From an uncultured Verrucomicrobiota bacterium (lineage in GTDB: Bacteria; Verrucomicrobiota; Verrucomicrobiia; Limisphaerales; JADLHS01): a DNA stretch of 37,835 bases. The notes under the pieces are model-generated. The model had not been told where the DNA came from and did no database searches. It saw only the letters and a list, made by a program, of their open reading frames with translations. This document shows, in pieces, positions 33,584 through 37,835 of the stretch. Within the stretch, counting starts at the first letter, position 1. Every line of letters starts with the position of its first letter. A program made the position numbers and the translations under genes. The stretch spans positions 1 through 37,835 of the forward strand of contig CAIKLQ010000929.1 in assembly GCA_903828255.1 (NCBI GenBank), given 5' to 3'.

Positions 33584-35598
33584 TGCGTGGAGGTCAACGC
33601 GGGGCGACCGCCGCCGGGTTGGCCCAAGTTGAAAAGCTCCTGGTAAATCTCGCGCGCAACCGGCGCGCAAGTGCCGCCGCCTGACGCGCCATCTTCGACC
33701 ATGACCACCACGGCGTAGCGCGCTGGCGCCTCGTAGGGCGCAAAGGAAATAAACCAGGTGGTGTTGTGCTTCGTGCCATGCACCATGCGGGCCGCCGTGC
33801 CGGTCTTGCCGCAGATGCGCAAGCCTTCGACGCGTGCATGTTTGCCCGTGCCTTCATTCACATCCTCGGTTTCGGCCACCATCGCGTCGCGCAAGGTTTG
33901 CAGATGGCGCGGGTTGACGCCCAGATGGTCGCGCACCCGGCTGGCGGGAAAAAGCGTCGGCGCCTCGGTGCTCATCGAATCCTGCGGTTCCAGCCGGCTG
34001 ACGAGTCGAGGCCACAAAACTTTTCCGCCGTTGGCGAGCGCGCTGGTGAGCACCGCCATTTGCAGCGGCGTCACGTCCACTTTGCCCTGACCGATGCTGA
34101 TGAGGGCGGTATCGCCTCCCTTCCAGCCTGCTCGGAGAGTTGCGGTATCGGGGAAGTGGCCGGTGCCTTCCTGCCGCAATGGAAGTTCGGTCGGTTCGCC
34201 GAGGTGCAAGCGATGGGCGAGCTCCACCACCCGCGGAAAAACTCCCGGACGCAAGCCGGTGTGAATGAAATAGGAGTTGCTGGAACGCACGATGGCGCGG
34301 CGCAAGTCGTACGGGCCGGCGTCAGCGGTGTCGCGGAACTTCTGGTTGCCGACGAAATACGCGCCTTTCGGCGCCGCCGCGGGATCGGGTTCGACCTGAA
34401 AGGTTTCATGCGGGTTCAAGCCGTTTTCCAACGCGGCGAGCGCGACCACGGTTTTGAAGGTCGAGCCGGGCTGATACACCTCGCGCGTGGCGCGATTTTT
34501 CTGCAAGCCGGAGGTTTCATCCGTCCATTTTGCGTATTCGCCCGGCGGAAATCCCGTGATGAAATAACTCGGGTCAGATGCCGGGGAGGAAGCGAGCGCC
34601 AGGATGTCGCCCGACTCGACTTCCATGACGACCGCCGCGCCGAAACGTCCCGGGCCGATTTTCTGGCGCAACGCCACTTCAGCCCGGCGTTGAATCCTCA
34701 GATCCAAAGTGAGCACGACGTTGTGGCCAGCTTCGGCAGGGCTGGTGATGCTTTCCGTTTGGCGGTAGCCACGGTTGTTGACGATCACCGATTTCGTGCC
34801 GGCTCGTCCGCAGAGATCTTCATCGAACCCGGCTTCGATCCCTACGACGCCGCGAAAATCCGGCAGGCGATAGGAAAACGTCGCGTCTTCACCGTCCGAG
34901 AAACGATCGTCGTCGCGTCGCAAGTAACCGAGCACGTGCGCCGCCGTGTTGCTGAAGGGATAGTAGCGCGTGGACTGGATTTCCAAGTCGGCGGCGATGT
35001 TGCCGGAGAGCTTCTCTTGAAAGCGAGCCATGTCCGTCATGGAAGCGTTCTTGAGGATTGGGTAGGGCAGGGCGAGGCGGTTGGTGTAGTGGCGGATGAA
35101 GTCATTCGTGTCAAACGGCAACCGGGGCAGGTCCAGGCCGCGCGCGAGTTCCTGGACCAGGTTGTTCATGACCGAGAAGCGAGCCTGCCATTCGATGGGG
35201 CGGTATTCTTCGGGCTTGAGCTTGACGGGTTTTACTGAGGCGCTCAAACCGAGCCAGCGCTTCCAGAAGGGCGCCGCAGTGGCCACGGTGTTGGTGGGCC
35301 GGATGCGCAGGTATTCCTTCTTGAACGAGTCGCTCAAGTCTTCGAGATAAACGCTGATGTTGAACTTGGCGCGGTTTTCGGCGAGCACCGCGCCGTTCCG
35401 GTCTAGAATTTTCCCGCGCACGGACGGCAAGCGCAGGGTGCGGGAGGATTGCGTTTCCGAACTCGTGCGGTAGTCACGGGCACGGACCACTTGCACCCAC
35501 CACAACCCCGCCGACAACAGCGCCAGCCCGGAAAAAATGACGATCGCCAGCAACTGGAGTTGCGCGTCGTTCTTTTTCAGTTGGTCGAAAACGAGCAT
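33580..35598 (-). CDS. mrdA: Penicillin-binding protein 2 (peptidoglycan DD-transpeptidase)
   Basis: A 672-residue class B PBP. It has a single membrane anchor at about 17-38, then the pedestal/dimerisation domain (about 55-290). The transpeptidase domain carries the nucleophile in PGSTFKTVVAL (SxxK, about 377), SSNSYF (SxN) and CGKTGTAARM (KTG, about 598). It crosslinks peptidoglycan in the lateral wall as partner of RodA and MreC. ATG at 35598. It lies between mreD and rodA. The 95-base gap to mreD is filled with heptamer repeats, while the 3' end overlaps rodA by four bases. The length is slightly above the usual 630. Confidence 0.95.
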   Translation of the reverse strand: MLVFDQLKKNDAQLQLLAIVIFSGLALLSAGLWWVQVVRARDYRTSSETQSSRTLRLPSVRGKILDRNGAVLAENRAKFNISVYLEDLSDSFKKEYLRIRPTNTVATAAPFWKRWLGLSASVKPVKLKPEEYRPIEWQARFSVMNNLVQELARGLDLPRLPFDTNDFIRHYTNRLALPYPILKNASMTDMARFQEKLSGNIAADLEIQSTRYYPFSNTAAHVLGYLRRDDDRFSDGEDATFSYRLPDFRGVVGIEAGFDEDLCGRAGTKSVIVNNRGYRQTESITSPAEAGHNVVLTLDLRIQRRAEVALRQKIGPGRFGAAVVMEVESGDILALASSPASDPSYFITGFPPGEYAKWTDETSGLQKNRATREVYQPGSTFKTVVALAALENGLNPHETFQVEPDPAAAPKGAYFVGNQKFRDTADAGPYDLRRAIVRSSNSYFIHTGLRPGVFPRVVELAHRLHLGEPTELPLRQEGTGHFPDTATLRAGWKGGDTALISIGQGKVDVTPLQMAVLTSALANGGKVLWPRLVSRLEPQDSMSTEAPTLFPASRVRDHLGVNPRHLQTLRDAMVAETEDVNEGTGKHARVEGLRICGKTGTAARMVHGTKHNTTWFISFAPYEAPARYAVVVMVEDGASGGGTCAPVAREIYQELFNLGQPGGGRPALTSTQ

Positions 35599-35602
35599 GT
35601 CA

Positions 35603-35692
35603 GTCGCGGGACTGGTGTCTGGAGTGTAAAGTCGTGAGCGCGCCGAACCGGTTCAGCGACTCCAGACTCCAGGCTTTAGGCTTTAGACTCAT
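35603..35692. repeat. Opposed heptamer arms filling the mrdA-mreD gap
   Basis: The left arm is five consecutive 7-nt words (GTCGCGG, GACTGGT, GTCTGGA, GTGTAAA, GTCGTGA; 35603-35637). The right arm is GACTCCA twice, GGCTTTA twice, then GACTCAT (35658-35692). The element ends one base short of the mreD stop and begins four bases from the mrdA start. Confidence 0.8.
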
Positions 35693-35693
35693 T

Positions 35694-36245
35694 TTATTTT
35701 CTTCCGCGCCTGATTTCCCGGTCCTGGCGAAAACTAGTTTCGGTTACGCGGCGATAGCTGAGGGTTTGGTCGCACCAGTCGAACCCCAAAAAGAAGATCG
35801 GTGTAGCGAGCCCGCCGCCGAGGCTCATTACGAGCCATTGCCAAAGCGAACCCCAGCCGAGCAGGGGGGAATGACCGCCGGTGAGCAGGAGCAAAACCGT
35901 CAGCAGTGGTGCGACGGCGCTGGCGGCAAAGCCCAGCACAAATTGCGCGTAAGGTTGATCGCGCAGGATCAAATCCCGCCGAAGATAAATCGCAAAGCCG
36001 ACGGCGAACAATGGCAGCAGGCTTACGCCGAACGGATTGGCCGAAAGCGAATCGAAGCACAGTCCGCCCCACACGGCCAGCAGCACGATCAGGGAAGGTC
36101 CTCCCCGCAGGCTGGCATAAACCATCAAAGCCGGAAGCAAGTCTATCTCGGTCTTGAGCCACTGCGAAGTGCCCGGAAACGCGGCAGCCCAGAACACCGC
36201 GAGGAAGGCGGCGAGCAAAACCAACATGGTGCGCATGGGGGTCAT
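35694..36245 (-). CDS. mreD: Rod shape-determining protein MreD
   Basis: A 183-residue integral membrane protein with about five hydrophobic helices (about 5-22, 35-52, 58-72, 75-92, 100-130) and a basic C-terminal tail (SFRQDREIRRGRK). The order mreC-mreD-mrdA and segments such as LPALMVYASLRGGP and GGLCFDSLSANPFG identify it. MreD works with MreC to connect MreB filaments to PBP2/RodA. ATG at 36245, with an alternative ATG four codons later. Its flanking gaps on both sides are made of heptamer repeats, so ribosome binding sites there are weak or formed by repeat units. Confidence 0.85.
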   Translation of the reverse strand: MTPMRTMLVLLAAFLAVFWAAAFPGTSQWLKTEIDLLPALMVYASLRGGPSLIVLLAVWGGLCFDSLSANPFGVSLLPLFAVGFAIYLRRDLILRDQPYAQFVLGFAASAVAPLLTVLLLLTGGHSPLLGWGSLWQWLVMSLGGGLATPIFFLGFDWCDQTLSYRRVTETSFRQDREIRRGRK

Positions 36246-36250
36246 AACGG

Positions 36251-36353
36251 TCTGGAGTCCGCAGTCTCGCGGCTAAAGTCCTGCGTTCGCACAGCCACTC
36301 GATGGTCAAGCATGTGAACTTCAGGCTTTAGACTCCAGACGCGAGACTCTTTC
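36251..36353. repeat. Opposed heptamer arms filling the mreC-mreD gap
   Basis: The left arm is TCTGGAG, TCCGCAG, TCTCGCG, GCTAAAG, TCCTGCG (36251-36285). The right arm is CTTCAGG, CTTTAGA, CTCCAGA, CGCGAGA, CTCTTTC (36319-36353), whose reverse complements include TCTGGAG, TCTCGCG and TCTAAAG. It runs into the mreC stop codon. Confidence 0.8.
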
Positions 36354-37158
36354 ATGGCAGGATCACCCATACTTCCTCAAGTCCGGAGAGGTTGGCGCTG
36401 AGTTTGACGCGTGCTTCGGTGTAGAGCCCAAATTCCGCCGGGCGTGAATCCACGATCCGGCCGATGGGAATGCCCTTGGGGAAGATTCCGCCGTCCCCGC
36501 TGGTCACGACTTCATGGCCCGGCTTGAGGTTCGCACGGGATGGGAGAAAGCTCATTGCCACCAGGGAACTGTCGAATGGCCCGCCCGTCCCGACGATGCC
36601 AGCGTCGCGGGTCTCGTTTTGCACGCGCGCCGCGACGTTGCATTTGGGGTCGCCAACGAGCACCACCTGGGAGTGGTCAAAACTCACCGAGTTAATGCGG
36701 CCAACCAAACCTTCTGCCGTCAGCACGGGACGGTTCGTGGTGATGCCGTCACCACTGCCGAGGTCAATCTGTACGGTGCGCCACCAGTTGGCCGGATCGC
36801 GCATCACGACGTGGGCGAACCTTAGCTTCCATTGGGGACGACTTTTCTGCCAGCCGATGAGTTGACGAAGCCGGTCGTTCTCGCGGGCGAGTTCGGTATC
36901 TTGGAGGCTTAGGATGCGGAGTTGTTGGTTCTCACGTCGGAGAGCCTCGTTCAGCCTTTCCAGTTCGCGGCGCGGGACGAGGGTATCGCTGGCCTTGGCG
37001 ACCGCTTGCTGCGAAGCGCCGACCAACCCGAAGAGCGGGAGAAAAAGACTGCCGAAAGCGAGCTTGAGACGCGCCGCCGTCCGGCCCGGCAAGTTGAAAA
37101 CAACCAGTGCGAGCAAGGCCACCAAACCCAGAGTTATGTAATGCGAACGTTTTAACAT
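36352..37158 (-). CDS. mreC: Rod shape-determining protein MreC
   Basis: A 268-residue bitopic membrane protein of the elongasome. A membrane helix (about 9-24) and a second hydrophobic stretch are followed by a periplasmic coiled coil (about 62-98, rich in Leu/Glu/Arg). The two-lobed beta domain includes NWWRTVQIDLGSGDGI (about 130-145), VLTAEGLVGRINSV and GGIFPKGIPIGRI (about 230). MreC binds and activates PBP2. The ATG at 37158 is preferred. A GTG one codon earlier is possible. A hairpin covers the region just before the start. It lies 87 bases downstream of mreB. Confidence 0.93.
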   Translation of the reverse strand: MLKRSHYITLGLVALLALVVFNLPGRTAARLKLAFGSLFLPLFGLVGASQQAVAKASDTLVPRRELERLNEALRRENQQLRILSLQDTELARENDRLRQLIGWQKSRPQWKLRFAHVVMRDPANWWRTVQIDLGSGDGITTNRPVLTAEGLVGRINSVSFDHSQVVLVGDPKCNVAARVQNETRDAGIVGTGGPFDSSLVAMSFLPSRANLKPGHEVVTSGDGGIFPKGIPIGRIVDSRPAEFGLYTEARVKLSANLSGLEEVWVILP

Positions 37159-37160
37159 CA

Positions 37161-37192
37161 CTGCACTTCACTCGGCCTCAGCCGCAGTGCAG
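37161..37192 (-). promoter_or_regulatory. Inverted repeat covering the mreC translation start region
   Basis: On the minus strand CTGCACT (37192-37186) and AGTGCAG (37167-37161) are exact complements, with further pairing inside (GCGGC with GGCCG in part). The right arm ends two bases before the mreC ATG, so any ribosome binding site there would be within the stem. Function is inferred from position only. Confidence 0.35.
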
Positions 37193-37245
37193 GCAAACGC
37201 ACCCGCCGTCGCTCCCGGAGAGCTTTGGCGGGCAGGGGGCGGGAA

Positions 37246-37835
37246 TTACTTGTTGGCGACGCGTTTCAGGAATTGCAATTCCTGCAACACGCGTCCGGTG
37301 CCTTCGGCCACTGCGCTCAACGGATCGTCAGCGACGTGGACAGGCAGACCGGTTTCCTCCGCGACGAGGCGGTCAATGCCGCGTAGCAATGCGCCGCCGC
37401 CCGCCATCACAATCCCGCGATCTACGAGATCGGAGGAGAGTTCAGGGGGGCAACGTTCCAGCGTCAGTCGGATGGATTCCAGAATGCTCGAAAGCGGTTC
37501 CTGAAGGGCCTCACGAATTTCTTCCGAGCGAATGGTCAACGTCTTCGGCAGACCTGCGCTCAAATCCCGGCCCTTCACTTCCATGGTTAATTCCTGCTCC
37601 AGCGGAAAAGCGGATCCGACCCGGATCTTGATCTCTTCTGCCGTGCGTTCACCGATCATCAAGTTGTAGGCCCGTTTCATGTGCGCCACGATCGTTTCAT
37701 CGAACTCGTCCCCGCCCACCCGCAGGCTGCGGCTAAAGACGATGCCGGCCAGGGAGATGATTGCGATTTCGCAAGTCCCGCCGCCTATGTCCACGATCAT
37801 GTTGCCCGCCGGCTCGTGAACGGGCAGTCCTACCC
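37246..37835 (-). CDS. mreB: Rod shape-determining actin homologue MreB (C-terminal part)
   Basis: About 196 codons of the 3' end are present and the frame stays open to the edge of the window. The sequence enters at VGLPVHEPAGNMIVDIGGGT, the phosphate-2 region of the actin fold. It continues through SLRVGGDEFDETIVAHMKRA, YNLMIGERTAEEIKI and MAGGGALLRGIDRLV (adenosine site), and ends LKRVANK. MreB filaments guide lateral wall synthesis at the inner face of the membrane. It is the first visible gene of the minus-strand order mreB-mreC-mreD-mrdA-rodA-rng. The ATP-binding N-terminus lies outside. Confidence 0.97.
   Translation of the reverse strand, partial: VGLPVHEPAGNMIVDIGGGTCEIAIISLAGIVFSRSLRVGGDEFDETIVAHMKRAYNLMIGERTAEEIKIRVGSAFPLEQELTMEVKGRDLSAGLPKTLTIRSEEIREALQEPLSSILESIRLTLERCPPELSSDLVDRGIVMAGGGALLRGIDRLVAEETGLPVHVADDPLSAVAEGTGRVLQELQFLKRVANK

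Noticed and set aside
1-37835. CRISPR array, prophage, tRNA or rRNA genes
   Set aside because: I looked for regularly spaced repeats of 20-40 bases, tRNA T-loop-like signatures and phage or transposase proteins and saw none. A covariance-model search would be needed to exclude small RNAs.

Overview
The window is about 38 kb of GC-rich chromosomal DNA with tightly packed, mostly housekeeping genes. No rRNA, tRNA, CRISPR array, transposase or phage gene was seen. The gene set points to a Gram-negative bacterium of the Verrucomicrobia, probably near the Pedosphaera/Limisphaera group. The evidence is a DUF2760/Hsp70/Hsp70 cluster, a stand-alone TrpB2-type tryptophan synthase beta chain, an RNase E/G gene at the end of the rod-shape operon, and a dense load of short palindromic repeats. 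This placement is inferred from gene content and not from a marker phylogeny.

Layout. 1-9767: mainly carbohydrate and small-molecule enzymes: the 3' end of a probable GH38 alpha-mannosidase, a TIM-barrel sugar phosphate isomerase/epimerase, TatD, a large FAD/Fe-S 2-hydroxyacid dehydrogenase, a 90-residue protein beside an EboB-like TatD hydrolase, a Gfo/Idh/MocA oxidoreductase, a NagB-type deaminase and a small DUF2934 protein. 9778-15060 (minus): DUF2760, an Hsp70 and a second Hsp70 with a long C-terminal extension. 15400-21701 (minus): outer-membrane barrel protein, TrpB2, CoaX, BirA and an unusual SDR with a Cys4 N-terminal domain. 21870-25687 (minus): a propeller/M28 peptidase/PDZ exoprotein, a DivIC/FtsB protein and a small lipoprotein. 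25977-30272: a YIP1-like membrane protein (+), a fused GlcNAc kinase/MurQ etherase (-), an 81-residue protein (+) and MnmE (+). 30394-37835 (minus): the rod-shape operon mreB(partial)-mreC-mreD-mrdA-rodA followed by RNase E/G, closed by a clear intrinsic terminator.

Functional links. The right end is a cell-elongation operon. The MurQ/NagK fusion and the NagB-type deaminase fit recycling of wall amino sugars. CoaX and BirA are adjacent cofactor genes, as is common.

The most unusual signals are not genes. (1) A 72-bp palindromic element sits in the same reading frame inside two unrelated proteins, MnmE and the NagK-MurQ fusion. Other palindromic inserts lie inside coaX, the SDR gene and the M28 gene. 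They resemble in principle the Rickettsia palindromic elements that enter coding sequence. (2) Several short intergenic gaps are almost wholly filled by two opposed arms of degenerate 7-nt (sometimes 6- or 8-nt) words. They run from stop codon to start codon, and two of them lie inside the mre operon and share a vocabulary.
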